From: Aeromicrobium sp. 9AM
GTDB taxonomy: Bacteria > Actinomycetota > Actinomycetes > Propionibacteriales > Nocardioidaceae
Direction of reading: 5' to 3'
NCBI RefSeq assembly: GCF_902506105.1
Contig: NZ_LR733304.1
Span: 2,553,832 to 2,617,831 of the forward strand
DNA length: 64,000 bases
The notes under the pieces were generated by a model. It was not told the DNA's origin, searched no databases, and saw only the letters and a list, made by a program, of their open reading frames with translations. Shown one piece after another: positions 1 through 9,300 of the stretch (the first letter of the stretch is position 1; each line of letters begins with the position of its first letter). The position numbers and the translations under genes are program-made.

Positions 1-1006
1 CGACGGCTTCGGCGAGCCGGGCCGACTTCCACCTGCGGAGCTCCGGCGTCACTGAGCCGCTGCCGGGCTTGAGCAGCCCGCCCAGCACGGCCAACGCTGT
101 CGACTTGCCGGCACCACTGGGCCCGGTGAACGCCGTCGTGGTGCCGGGGTCGATCGAGGCTGTCAGACCCGTGAGCGCCTGCGTGCGCTGCGTGCCTCGG
201 AGCGTACGGGTGACGAGCTCCACCGACACGTCGGCGGCGGTGATCGACAGCGCCTCCTCCAGCGGGCGGACGAGGTCGGCCGGTACGTCCAACGGTGCCG
301 GGGTCGCCATGCCCGGCATCCAGACGCCGGCCGGCGGTGGCCCGTCGAGGAACGCCTGCACGGTGCCGTCACTGACCACCTCACCGTCGGCGGACAGCAC
401 GACGACCCGGTCGACGTGCTTCAGCCACGCCCCGATGCGGTGCTCGACGACCAGCAACGTACGACCGTCGGCGGCCGTCAGGATCGAGTCGCGCACGCTG
501 GCCGAGGTGTCGCTGTCGAGCATCGAGGTCGGCTCGTCGAGCAGCAGGATGTCCGGCCGCATCGCGAGCACGCCGGCAAGGGCGAGCCGCTGCTGCTCAC
601 CGCCGGACAGGGCAGCGCTGAAGTGGTCGCGCCCGTACGTCAGGCCCACCGACTCAAGCGCCTGGTCGACCCGCGGCCAGATCTCGTCACGGGGCATGGC
701 GGCGTTCTCGGGACCGAACGCCACGTCGCGACCCATGCGCTCGGCCACGATCGCATCGGCGGGGTTCTGCAGGAGCAGGCCGAGCCGTCCGTCGACCTCG
801 GCCGAGCCGCTCAGCTCGCCCGCGATCGTCGTGCCGAGGGCGCCGGCCAGGCCGTACAAGAGGGTCGACTTGCCCGCGCCGCTCGGGCCGACCAGCAGCA
901 CCCGCTCGCCGGGCTCGATCGTGAGATCCAGCCCGGCGACGACGGGGTTGCGCCGGCCCAGGGGGCGCCACGTGAAGCCCCTGAAGCGGGCCTCACCCAA
1001 GCTCAC
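1..1006 (-). CDS. ykoD: ECF transporter ATPase, two ATP-binding domains (YkoD type), partial
   Basis: This is the energy-coupling ATPase of an ECF-class vitamin importer; it powers uptake together with the adjacent S-component YkoE. A GTG start follows the ykoE stop within one base, so the two are translationally coupled. The first Walker A (GPSGAGKS) is at residues 40-47, followed by an LSGGEQQR signature and a Walker B ending DEPTS. A second Walker A (GPSGAGKS) begins near residue 295, so both nucleotide-binding domains are fused in one chain, as in YkoD. The window edge cuts the protein at about residue 335; the YkoC-type T-component would be expected beyond it. The substrate (thiamin or its HMP precursor) is inferred from the upstream TPP riboswitch. 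Confidence 0.88.
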   Translation of the reverse strand, partial: MSLGEARFRGFTWRPLGRRNPVVAGLDLTIEPGERVLLVGPSGAGKSTLLYGLAGALGTTIAGELSGSAEVDGRLGLLLQNPADAIVAERMGRDVAFGPENAAMPRDEIWPRVDQALESVGLTYGRDHFSAALSGGEQQRLALAGVLAMRPDILLLDEPTSMLDSDTSASVRDSILTAADGRTLLVVEHRIGAWLKHVDRVVVLSADGEVVSDGTVQAFLDGPPPAGVWMPGMATPAPLDVPADLVRPLEEALSITAADVSVELVTRTLRGTQRTQALTGLTASIDPGTTTAFTGPSGAGKSTALAVLGGLLKPGSGSVTPELRRWKSARLAEAV

Positions 1007-1624
1007 CTAGACCTCGGTGACCTGTTCGCGTCCTGCCGGGAACGCGTCGAGCACACCGGCCCTGGCCAGCGCCTTCACGAGGTAGAAGCCACCGAGACCG
1101 GCGACCACGACGCCCGAGACGACGAAGAAGCCGAGATGCGCGAGCTTGGAGCCGAAGCTGTAGTCGGGGACGTACGCGTGCCACTCGTAGAACGACTCGA
1201 GCGCACCCGCCAGCGCACCGGAGAGGGCTGCGACGACGACGCCGAACCGGCGGTAGAAGAACAGCAGGAAGATCAGCTCGGCGCCGAGGCCCTCCCAGAA
1301 GCCCGAGGCGAAGACGCTGAAGCCCCACTGCGTTCCGCCGGCGATGAACGTGGACACCGTTGCGGCGATGAACTCGGTCGCGAACGCGGCACCCGGCTTG
1401 CGGATGATCAGGCCTCCGACGACGCCGGCGGACAACCAGACTCCGCCGAGCAGGGCGCTGCTGGGCGGGTAGGAGAAGACCGCGAGGTCATGGAGCGGCT
1501 CGTAGAGCTTCCCCCAGCCCCAGAAGATGACGCCGAACGCGACTCCGAGCGTGGTGATGGTGACGAGGTCGATCGTGCGGTAATGCACGTCGAACCCGGT
1601 CCTGGACGTGGTTGCAGAACTCAT
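1007..1624 (-). CDS. ykoE: ECF transporter S-component, YkoE family (thiamin/HMP uptake)
   Basis: This 205-residue, strongly hydrophobic integral membrane protein with about five to six membrane segments is the substrate-capture subunit of an ECF importer. The family's known cargo is the thiamin precursor HMP or thiamin itself. I chose the ATG at 1624 because it lies just after the TPP riboswitch and has an AGGGAG ribosome-binding site at 1631-1636; the reading frame continues upstream, but that extension is riboswitch DNA read through. The stop codon abuts the GTG of ykoD, so the two form one operon running toward the left edge. Expression should fall when thiamin pyrophosphate is abundant. 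Confidence 0.9.
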   Translation of the reverse strand: MSSATTSRTGFDVHYRTIDLVTITTLGVAFGVIFWGWGKLYEPLHDLAVFSYPPSSALLGGVWLSAGVVGGLIIRKPGAAFATEFIAATVSTFIAGGTQWGFSVFASGFWEGLGAELIFLLFFYRRFGVVVAALSGALAGALESFYEWHAYVPDYSFGSKLAHLGFFVVSGVVVAGLGGFYLVKALARAGVLDAFPAGREQVTEV

Positions 1625-1629
1625 CGTGA

Positions 1630-1713
1630 CTCCCTTCGCCGGTACTAACCGGTGCAGGTTCAAGGGTCTGCGGCTGATCCGCACTCTCAGCGCCCTCTGC
1701 GTGGCGCTCCCCT
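1630..1713 (-). promoter_or_regulatory. TPP riboswitch (THI element)
   Basis: On the minus strand the conserved THI-box blocks appear in order: GGGGAGCGCC, then GCTGAGAGTGCGG, then GACCCTTGAACCTG, then a CCGG...CCGG arm leading to CGAAGGGAG. These match the thiamin pyrophosphate aptamer core (CUGAGA and ACCUGA-type elements). The 3' strand contains the AGGGAG that serves as the ykoE ribosome-binding site, and no U-tract terminator is seen. This suggests control at translation initiation: ligand binding would hide the Shine-Dalgarno sequence. Confidence 0.93.
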
Positions 1714-1744
1714 GTCTTGGTGAATCGACTGTACCGCAGCCACA

Positions 1745-1796
1745 CCGCTGGTTGAGGTGCGGAGGCCGCCCGCGGCCGAAGCCTCGAAACCAGCGG
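1745..1796. repeat. REP-like palindrome, copy 1
   Basis: The arms CCGCTGGTT (1745-1753) and AACCAGCGG (1788-1796) are perfect inverted repeats enclosing a GC-rich imperfect stem. A related hairpin is found at 22886-22931 with the same inner GAGGC/GCCTC and CGGCCG-like core. It sits between the riboswitch and the end of the oxidoreductase gene. Confidence 0.7.
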
Positions 1797-1802
1797 TGAG
1801 AC

Positions 1803-3185
1803 TCATCTCCCGGTGAGCTTGTCGCCGATCCTCGCCAGGCGACTTGGCCGCGCCAGACCCTTGCCCTCACGCCGATCGGCCTCGCGATAGAGCCCGTACA
1901 TCGCGCGCACGCCCAGCCAGCGCAGCGGCTCGGGCTCCCAGCGGCGCACGCCACGGTTGACCCACGGCAGGCGTACGAGGTCGGTGTCGCGACCCAGCAC
2001 CAGGTCGGCGAGCGTCTGCCCCGCGAGGTTGGTCGTGGTCAGCCCGCTGCCGACGTATCCGCCGGCCCAGCCGAGCCCGGTCGAGGCGTCGAACGTGACG
2101 CTCGCGCTCCAGTCCCGCGGCACCCCGAGCACGCCGCACCACGCATGGTCGATCCGTGCCCCGCGAGCGGCCGGGAACATCCCGTGCAGGATCGAGGTGA
2201 GTGACTCGACCGTCCAGTCCTGCGTACGACCGTCGACGTCGGTGGCCGAGCCGAAGCGATAGGGGATGCCGCGACCGCCGAGCGCGATGCGACCGTCGGC
2301 GGTCCGCTGGGCGTAGCAGTACGCATTCGCGTTGTCGCCGAGGAGCTCGGCACCCCGCCAGCCGATCGAGTCCCAGACGGAGTCGGACAGCGGCTCGGTC
2401 ACGATCATCGCCGAGTTCATCGGCAGCCACGTGCGCCGCTGTCCGCGGATGCCGGCGGTGTAGCCCTCGAGGCAGCGCAGGATGCGGCCCGCCCGCACGA
2501 CGCCGCGATCGGTCGTCACGGCACCGGGCTCGATGCGCGTCGCGCGGGTCTGCTCGAGGATGCGTACGCCCCGGCGCTCCACCGCGGCGGCGATCCCGCT
2601 CACGAGCCTGGCCGGCTGCACGCGGGCGCAGTGCGGGCTGAACGTCGCTCCGAGCGCGCCCTCGACCTGCAGCCGGTCGCCGAGCTCTGCCGCCGTCAGC
2701 TCCCGCTGGTGGCCCTCGCCGATGCCCCACGCCTTGTCGCTCACCAGTCCCTCGTGCATACGAGCCAGCTGGGCGGCTGAGCGCGCGACGTAGAGGACGC
2801 CGTGCTTGACGATGTCGGCGTCGATGCCCTCGGTGCGGCACACCTCGATGACCTCGTCGACGGCCGACTCCATCGACGACACCAGGGCCTGCACGCCCGC
2901 CCGGCCGTGCGTCGCGGCATACCGTTCCTTGCTGCCCGACAGCTCGGCCGACAGCCAACCGCCGTTGCGGCCGGACGCGCCATATCCCGCGAACTCCGCC
3001 TCGAGCACCACGATGTCGAGGGTGGGGTCGAGGGCCGAGAGGTAGTACGCCGTCCAGAGGCCTGTGAGTCCCGCGCCGACGATGCAGACGTCGCAGTCGA
3101 GATCGCCGTCGAGACCGGGGCGCGGCTCCGGGATGCCGACCTGCTGCCACCAGAACGAGACGCCGCCGTTGATCACGGGTTCCAT
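1803..3185 (-). CDS. FAD-dependent oxidoreductase, DAO / PuuB-like family
   Basis: This 460-residue protein has an N-terminal dinucleotide-binding motif, CIVGAGLTGLWTAYYL, near residues 30-45. The YGASGRNGGWLSAE segment after the first Rossmann strand is typical of the DAO family branch that includes gamma-glutamylputrescine oxidase. A second FAD-contact region, GGYVGSGLTTTNLAGQTL, is near the C-terminus. It probably oxidises an amine or amino-acid substrate with FAD; the substrate cannot be told from sequence. The start at 3185 is chosen for the MEPV sequence; an in-frame ATG at 3200 would add five residues. It is divergent from the GPP34 gene with very little space between. No partner genes of a polyamine pathway are adjacent. 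Confidence 0.8.
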   Translation of the reverse strand: MEPVINGGVSFWWQQVGIPEPRPGLDGDLDCDVCIVGAGLTGLWTAYYLSALDPTLDIVVLEAEFAGYGASGRNGGWLSAELSGSKERYAATHGRAGVQALVSSMESAVDEVIEVCRTEGIDADIVKHGVLYVARSAAQLARMHEGLVSDKAWGIGEGHQRELTAAELGDRLQVEGALGATFSPHCARVQPARLVSGIAAAVERRGVRILEQTRATRIEPGAVTTDRGVVRAGRILRCLEGYTAGIRGQRRTWLPMNSAMIVTEPLSDSVWDSIGWRGAELLGDNANAYCYAQRTADGRIALGGRGIPYRFGSATDVDGRTQDWTVESLTSILHGMFPAARGARIDHAWCGVLGVPRDWSASVTFDASTGLGWAGGYVGSGLTTTNLAGQTLADLVLGRDTDLVRLPWVNRGVRRWEPEPLRWLGVRAMYGLYREADRREGKGLARPSRLARIGDKLTGR

Positions 3186-3203
3186 GCTCGCACCACGCAT
3201 GGC

Positions 3204-3209
3204 TAGCGT
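3204..3209 (+). promoter_or_regulatory. Leaderless -10 hexamer (TAGCGT)
   Basis: TAGCGT fits the actinobacterial TANNNT -10 pattern and ends six bases before the ATG at 3216. The transcript would begin at or next to the start codon, with no ribosome-binding site. The same six-base spacing recurs at several other genes in this window. Confidence 0.6.
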
Positions 3210-3215
3210 GGTCGC

Positions 3216-3884
3216 ATGACAACCGCGGAAGACCTCCTGCTGATCGTCACGGACCTCGAGAGCGGCAAGCCGCAGCTCGACTCGATGAAGGCCGATCCGG
3301 TCATCGGCGGCGCCCACCTGCTCGACCTCGTCGCCGCCGGCCCTCTCGCCCTCGAGGGTGCGGGTCGCAAGGCGCGGGTCGTCGTGTCGAGCCACGCAGC
3401 CGTCGCCAATCCGTTGCTCGAGCAGGCCTTCGCCCGCATACGCAACCGTGGTCGGCAGAGCCCGCAGAACGCCGTCACCAAGCTCGGCAAGCACGGCCGC
3501 AAGCACGTGTACGGAGCGCTCGTCGCCAAGGGGCAGATGCGTGAGCGGCCGGCGAAGGCGCTCGGGATCTTCCCCGTGAGTCGCTACGACGTCGTCGACA
3601 CGGCCCGGCGCAACGACCTGGTCAACCGCATCCGGGCGAGCCTGCTCCACGACCAGCCCGCCGATGCCGAGACCGGCCCGCTGATCGGCCTGCTGTCGGC
3701 CGCCGACCTCACGAAGCTGCTGGTCGACAAGCCCGAGCGCAAGGCTGCCAAGGCTCGCGCCAAGGTCATCGCCGAGGGTGACTGGGCCAGTGAGGGCGTG
3801 CGCAAGGCGATCCAGGCGGCCCAGTCCGCGATCACCGCGGGCATCGTCGCGGCCACCGCTGCGGGTGCGGCCGGGTCGAGCTGA
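3216..3884 (+). CDS. GPP34 (GOLPH3/VPS74) family protein
   Basis: This 222-residue protein looks like a GPP34-domain protein. The opening, TAEDLLLIVTDLESGKPQL, resembles the family's 'edllLLaldd.tGk' start; a central GKHGRKHVY and a late LIGLLSAADL are also compatible. Eukaryotic GOLPH3/VPS74 binds phosphatidylinositol-4-phosphate and sorts Golgi enzymes. Bacterial homologues, common in actinobacteria, have no established role. There is no signal peptide or membrane segment. The C-terminus is Ala-rich. Transcription is probably leaderless from the TAGCGT hexamer. It is followed 34 bases later by a NUDIX-family gene on the same strand. Confidence 0.72.
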   Translation: MTTAEDLLLIVTDLESGKPQLDSMKADPVIGGAHLLDLVAAGPLALEGAGRKARVVVSSHAAVANPLLEQAFARIRNRGRQSPQNAVTKLGKHGRKHVYGALVAKGQMRERPAKALGIFPVSRYDVVDTARRNDLVNRIRASLLHDQPADAETGPLIGLLSAADLTKLLVDKPERKAAKARAKVIAEGDWASEGVRKAIQAAQSAITAGIVAATAAGAAGSS

Positions 3885-3906
3885 CCCGCCGCCACCGGGC
3901 ATACGA

Positions 3907-3912
3907 CAGAAT
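3907..3912 (+). promoter_or_regulatory. Candidate leaderless -10 (CAGAAT)
   Basis: CAGAAT ends exactly six bases before the ATG at 3919. It departs from TANNNT only at the first base. There is no Shine-Dalgarno sequence, so leaderless initiation is plausible. Confidence 0.4.
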
Positions 3913-3918
3913 GTGCGC

Positions 3919-4464
3919 ATGTCCGTGCGCACACCTGATCCCAATCCGGGCTGGCTCCCGGACTTCGCCCTGGACGAGACCCGGGCCCGCGTCCCGATCC
4001 TCTATGTCGAAGCCGTCCCCGTCCGCATCAACGCGCTCGGGCAGGTCGAGTCGATCGGCATCCTGCTGCGCGGCTCGTCGACGACCGGCGTCATGACCCG
4101 CACCCTCGTGTCGGGCCGGGTCATGCACGGTGAGTCCGTGCGCGAGGCGCTGCTGCGCAACCTCGCGAAGGACCTCGGCCCGACGGCGTTCCCGCAGCTG
4201 CCCCCCTCGACCGTGCCGTTCTCGGTCGCCGAGTACTTCCCGCTGCCGGGCGTCTCGACGCTCTACGACCCGAGGCAGCACGCGGTCTCCCTCGCGTACG
4301 TCGTGCCGGTCAGTGGTGAGTGCAACCCGCGCCAGGACGCGCTCGAGCTGACCTGGCTGACGCCTGAAGAGGCGGCCGAGCCGGAGGTGCTCAACGACAT
4401 GGAGGGCGGCCGCGGCGCGCTGCTCAAGGAAGCCCTGGCGTCGGTCGGCGCCCTGCCTCAGTGA
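3919..4464 (+). CDS. NUDIX-superfamily protein (DUF4916 type)
   Basis: This 181-residue protein begins TPDPNPGWLPDFALDETRARV and carries VPVRINALGQVESIGILLRG, GRVMHGESVREALLRNLAKDLG and YDPRQHAVSLAYVVPV. I recognise this pattern from an actinobacterial family annotated as NUDIX hydrolase / DUF4916. The position equivalent to a Nudix box (GESVREALLRNLAKDLG) lacks the full REXXEE motif, so hydrolase activity is uncertain. The last four bases overlap the GTG of the acetyltransferase gene, so the two are co-translated. Its cellular substrate is unknown. Confidence 0.7.
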   Translation: MSVRTPDPNPGWLPDFALDETRARVPILYVEAVPVRINALGQVESIGILLRGSSTTGVMTRTLVSGRVMHGESVREALLRNLAKDLGPTAFPQLPPSTVPFSVAEYFPLPGVSTLYDPRQHAVSLAYVVPVSGECNPRQDALELTWLTPEEAAEPEVLNDMEGGRGALLKEALASVGALPQ

Positions 4465-4913
4465 GCGCGCTGCTCATCCGCCCGGCCGTCGCCGAGGACC
4501 TCGAGGCGATCCTGGCGCTGACGGCAGAGGACTCGATGCACTACTTCGACGAGCCCGGCGCGGTGACCGACAACCAGCGGGCGGCGATCGAGGAGATCGT
4601 CTCGGACCAGCACCAGGACCTGCTCGTCGGCGAGATCGACGGCACTGTCGTGTGCACGGCGCAGGTCACCTGGATGCGGATGCTGAGCGCCGACGGTGGG
4701 CTCTACTGCCAGGTCGAGGCCGTACGGACCTCAGCGGCCCTGCGCGGGCAGGGCATCGGCGCGACCCTCATGGCATACATCGAGGACGAGGCCCGGCGTC
4801 GCGGAGCAGCGCGGATGCAGCTGACGACCAACCGCGAACGCGTGCGGGCCCATGCGTTCTACGAACGCCTCGGTTTCGTCGGCAGCCACGTCGGGATGAA
4901 GAAGTACCTCTGA
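4461..4913 (+). CDS. GNAT-family N-acetyltransferase
   Basis: This 150-residue single-domain protein should transfer an acetyl group from acetyl-CoA to an unidentified amine. The acetyl-CoA-binding motif A is clear as RTSAALRGQGIGATLMAYIE (the R/Q-x-x-G-x-G/A signature), followed by motif B ending in HAFYERLGFVGSHVGMKKYL. The GTG start overlaps the upstream stop codon (GTGA), which ties it to the NUDIX-family gene. The length is usual for a lone GNAT domain. Confidence 0.85.
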   Translation: MSALLIRPAVAEDLEAILALTAEDSMHYFDEPGAVTDNQRAAIEEIVSDQHQDLLVGEIDGTVVCTAQVTWMRMLSADGGLYCQVEAVRTSAALRGQGIGATLMAYIEDEARRRGAARMQLTTNRERVRAHAFYERLGFVGSHVGMKKYL

Positions 4914-4924
4914 CCTATCGCGCA

Positions 4925-4994
4925 CCTTGAGCTGGGGGTCCCCCACGAGCTCTGCGAGTAGGGGGAGCGAAAGGTCCTCTCGACAAGCTCAAGG
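4925..4994. repeat. Composite palindromic repeat between genes
   Basis: CCTTGAGCT at 4925-4933 pairs with AGCTCAAGG at 4986-4994, and inside lie GGGGGTCCCCC and TAGGGGGAGC blocks that can form a GC-rich stem. The right end, 4976-4994, matches the 19-base element found inside hutF and hutI at 18 of 19 positions or nearly so. It looks like a longer copy of a dispersed REP-type element. Confidence 0.6.
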
Positions 4995-4999
4995 GCCGA

Positions 5000-5033
5000 A
5001 TACGATAGTCTGCATACTGAGACGATTCGTATC
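5000..5033. promoter_or_regulatory. Candidate operator/promoter for the MFS gene
   Basis: An imperfect inverted repeat, ATACGAT ... ATTCGTAT, flanks an AT-richer core containing CATACT, a possible -10. It lies just upstream of the MFS start, with AGG at 5034-5036 as ribosome-binding site. The arms are short, and no adjacent regulator gene is present. Confidence 0.35.
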
Positions 5034-5044
5034 AGGATGTGGAC

Positions 5045-6232
5045 ATGGCCGAGCAGCGCACGCCCAACCGCTGGCTCATGCTCGCCGTCTCGATGGTCGG
5101 CCAGATCGCCGGCACGATCTATGTCAACGGCGCGCCGTTCCTGATCCCCTACCTGCACCTCGAGCGCGGGCTGAGCCTGGTCGAGGCCGGCACGATCGCC
5201 GCGGCGCCGCTCACCGGGACGATGTTCACGCTCGTCCTGTGGGGACTCGTCGTCGACCGCATCGGCGAGCGGGCGGCGATGACGGCCGGGCTGGCGATCG
5301 TCACGATCGGCGCCCTCGGTGCGAGCCAGAGCGACTCGTTGGTCGGCCTCGGGCTGTGGTTCCTCGTCGGCGGCATCGGCGCGGGCAGCACCAACTCGGC
5401 GAGCGGCCGCGTCGTCGTCGGCTGGTTCCCCGCACATCGCCGCGGCACGGCCATGGGCATCCGCCAGACCGGCCTGCCGCTCGGCGTCGGACTCGCGGCC
5501 CTGCTCGTGCCCAACGTCGTCAAGGCGCACGGCCTGTCCACGACGCTGCTGCTCATCACGGCGATCTGCGCCGCCGCCACCGTCCTCTGCGCCGTCCTGA
5601 TCGTCGACCCGCCGAGACCGACCCGCAGCGAGGCGGCGGACCTCGGGCACCTCGACAACCCGTACACGCGCGACTCCCGCCTGTGGCGGATCCACCTCGC
5701 CTCGGCACTGCTCGTCGTCCCGCAGTTCACCGTCTGGACCTACATGCTGGTGTGGCTCATCGACGACAAGGGCTGGTCGACGTTCGCCGCCAGCGCCCTG
5801 GTCGCGTCGACGCAGCTGCTCGGCGCGGCGGGCCGTATCGGCGCCGGGTGGTGGTCCGACCGCGTCGGCAGCCGCCTCGGCCCCATGCGTACGGTCGCGA
5901 TCGCGGCAGCCGCCACGATGCTGTCGCTGGGCCTGCTGTCCGGTACGCCGCTGGCGATCGCGCTCATCGTCATCGCGACGGCGGTGACCGTGGCGGACAA
6001 CGGTCTCGCCTTCACCGCGGTCGCCGAGATCGGCGGGCCGTACTGGTCGGGCCGCGCGATGGGCCTGCAGAACACGGGGCAGTACGTCGCCTCCGCCCTG
6101 GTCCCGCCCGTCGTCGGCGCCCTGGTCTCGGGGCGCGGCTACGGCTTCGCGTTCGCGCTCGTCGCGGTGTTCCCGCTGGTCGCGATCCCGCTCGTCCCGG
6201 TGCGCGGAGAGCACCCCGAACACACCGTGTGA
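5045..6232 (+). CDS. MFS permease
   Basis: This is a major facilitator of 395 residues with about twelve hydrophobic segments. The loop-2 signature appears as LVVDRIGERAAM, and a long SARxxxG-like stretch in helix 5 reads GRVVVGWFPAHRRGTAMGIRQTGLPLG, as in several anion/nitrate and sugar-acid permeases. I prefer the ATG at 5045 because an AGG lies eight bases upstream; a GTG at 5039 would add two residues. It stands alone between a repeat element and the Fe-S reductase gene. The substrate cannot be predicted. Confidence 0.82.
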   Translation: MAEQRTPNRWLMLAVSMVGQIAGTIYVNGAPFLIPYLHLERGLSLVEAGTIAAAPLTGTMFTLVLWGLVVDRIGERAAMTAGLAIVTIGALGASQSDSLVGLGLWFLVGGIGAGSTNSASGRVVVGWFPAHRRGTAMGIRQTGLPLGVGLAALLVPNVVKAHGLSTTLLLITAICAAATVLCAVLIVDPPRPTRSEAADLGHLDNPYTRDSRLWRIHLASALLVVPQFTVWTYMLVWLIDDKGWSTFAASALVASTQLLGAAGRIGAGWWSDRVGSRLGPMRTVAIAAAATMLSLGLLSGTPLAIALIVIATAVTVADNGLAFTAVAEIGGPYWSGRAMGLQNTGQYVASALVPPVVGALVSGRGYGFAFALVAVFPLVAIPLVPVRGEHPEHTV

Positions 6233-6343
6233 CCTGCGCCGCACCGCTCTCGTTTGGCTGGCCTAACTGCGCATCATGGTTACTGACGGGTTAATGTCAG
6301 CCGTACTGTCACGGTCATTCCGTACTTCTGGGAAAGGGCTCCC

Positions 6344-9300
6344 ATGCGTGTCGTCGCCATAGTCGTGTCGCTTGCCATCACCGCCGTCGCGGTCGCACTG
6401 GCGGTCAAGGCCGTCAGGGACATGGTCGCCGTGATCCGCAAGGGTCAGCCGGCGATCGGGCGCACGGACAACAAGGGCGCCCGCTGGGCCAACATGTTCA
6501 AGGAGACGCTGGGCCACACCCGCATGCTCCAGTGGCAGTGGATCGGCATCATGCACTGGTTCGTGTTCGCCGGCTTCATCTTCCTGAGCTCGATGGTCCT
6601 CGGCGCCTACTTCCAGGTCTTCGACGCGCACCAGGCGCTCCCGATCATCGGCCACTGGGTCGTCTACGAGTGGCCCGCAGAGGTCCTGTCGTGGCTGACC
6701 CTGATCGGCATCGTCTACCTCATCGCCGTACGCCAGAAGAACCACCCGCGCAGCCTCGGGCGCAAGTCGCGCTTCTTCGGCTCGACGTTCTGGCAGGCGT
6801 ACTTCGTCGAGACCATCATCTTCGTCGTCGTGCTATGTGGCTTCACGCTGCGCACGCTCGAGTACGCCATGGAGAAGGCGCACGGCGCTGACGACCTCAC
6901 GTTCCACTACCCGCTGACGTTCTTCCTCGGCGACCTGTGGGACGGCCTCTCGGTCGACACGATGGAGACCCTCGTCTACACGATCGCGATGATCAAGATC
7001 GTCGTGTCGATGACCTGGCTCATCACGATCGCCCGCAACATCACGATGGGTGTCGCCTGGCACCGGTTCACCGCGTGGTTCAACATCTGGTTCAAGCGCG
7101 AGTCGGACGGCTCGACCGCGCTGGGCGGCCTCGAGCCGATCTACATCAAGGGCAAGGCGCTCGACCTCGAGGACATGGACGACCTCGAGGAGGAGGACTT
7201 CGCCAAGCTCGGCGTCGGCAAGGTCGAGGACTTCACCTGGAAGGGCATCCTCGACTTCACGACGTGCACCGAGTGCGGCCGCTGCCAGAGCCAGTGCCCC
7301 GCGTGGAACACCGAGAAGCCGCTGTCGCCCAAGCTGCTCATGATGGGCCTGCGCGACCACGCGTACGCCAAGCTGCCGATCCTCGGCCAGGACGAGGAGA
7401 CGCTGACCGACGAGCAGAAGACCGAGCTCGAGCGCCCGCTGATCGGCAACGCCGAGGCGTACGGCGTCATCGACCCCGACGTGCTCTGGTCCTGCACCAA
7501 CTGCGGCGCCTGCGTGCAGCAGTGCCCCGTCGACATCGAGCACGTCGACCACATCGACGACATGCGCCGCTTCCAGGTGCTCGTCGAGTCCAACTTCCCG
7601 GCCGAGCTCAACAACATCTTCAAGGGCCTGGAGCGCAAGGGGAACCCGTGGGGCATGGACCCCAAGGGCCGCATGGACTGGGCCAAGAAGCTCGACTTTG
7701 AGGTCAAGCAGGTCGGCGTCGACGTCGAGGACCTCGACGAGGTCGAGTGGCTGTTCTGGGTCGGCTGCGCCGGCGCGTTCGAGGACCGCGCCAAGAAGAC
7801 GACGCAGGCTGTCGCCGAGCTGCTCGACATGGCCGGCGTGACCTTCGCGGTCTTGGGTGATGGCGAGACCTGCACGGGCGACCCCGCGCGCCGCGCCGGC
7901 AACGAGATCGTCTTCCAGCAGCTCGCGATGCAGAACGCCGAGGTGTTCAAGGAGACCAAGGTCAAGAAGGTCGTCTCGACCTGCGCCCACTGCTTCAACA
8001 CGCTCAAGAACGAGTACGCCGAGTTCGGCGTCGAGCTCGAGGTCGTGCACCACACCCAGCTGCTCAACCGGCTCGTTCGCGAGGGCAAGCTGACCCCGGT
8101 CGCGCCCACCGCGGAGACCGAGACCAAGAAGATCACCTACCACGACCCGTGCTTCCTGGGCCGTCACAACCAGGTCTACGAGCCGCCCCGCGAGCTGCTC
8201 AGCGTCATCCCCGGTGCCGAGTTCACCGAGATGCCGCGCAACTCCGAGAAGTCGTTCTGCTGCGGCGCCGGTGGCGCCCGTATGTGGATGGAGGAGACCC
8301 TCGGCTCGCGCATCAACGTCAACCGCACCGAGGAGGCCATCGCGACCGGCGCCGACCAGATCGCCGTCGGCTGCCCGTTCTGCCGCGTCATGCTCTCGGA
8401 CGGCCTGACCCTCAAGCAGTCCGAGGGTGCCGCCCGCGAGGAGGTCGAGGTGCTCGACGTCGCGCAGATGCTGCTCGCCGGCGTCAAGCGTGCGCCGTCG
8501 GCCGAGGAGACGGCCGCGGTCGTCGCCGAGGCCGAGGCCGCCACGTCCGCCGAGGCTGAAGCCGCGACGGAGTCGCCCGCCGGGCCCTCATCGGGCTCCG
8601 GCGGACCCGACGAGGTCACGGACACCGACAAGGCCGCCGCAGCCGCGAGCAACATCGACGTCGACGACGCCGGATCGCGTACGGGCGACGCTCCAGAGGC
8701 TCGCTCCGACGAGACCGCGCCGCCTGCTCCGGAGCCGGTGAAGGCGGAGGCTCCCGACTCGGAGGCCAAGGCCGATCCGGCCGAGGAGGCCGAGCCCGAC
8801 GCCGAGGACAAGGCCGACGAGTCGATCAGCAGGACCGAGGACGTCGGGCCGGCAGCCGAGGCCACCGCGACCGAGGACGAGAGCACGCCGGTTGAGCCTG
8901 TCGAAACCACCACCGAGGCTTCGACAGGCTCGACGTCCGACGACTCGGCGTCCGATGCCGAGCCGGCTGACGACCGCGACGCCAGCGAGAAGGAGAAGGC
9001 GGCCTGGGCCAATGTCGGGCCGGTCAACACCGACCTGACCCCCGACTCCTCCGGGAAGGATCCCGGCGACACGACCGATCCGGAGACCGAGTCGGTGCCC
9101 GAGGAGTCCGACAGCGAGCCGGAGATCCCCGCAACCAAGACGCCGGACGAGTCGCCGGCCGAAGAGGTCACCCACGTGCCAGACGAGACCGAGCCGGTCG
9201 AGGAGGACGCCCGCGAGGAGGAGGCCGGCATCATCCCGGTCGAGGACGCCGAGTCCACCGCAGATCCGGTCTCCGACGACGCCGCACCACTCAGCGACGC

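Noticed and set aside
69..1010. Long plus-strand ORFs (313 and 410 residues) over the ykoD region
   Set aside because: They are antisense shadows: the minus strand encodes clear Walker A motifs twice, while the plus-strand products are Ala/Arg/Ser-rich with no family resemblance.
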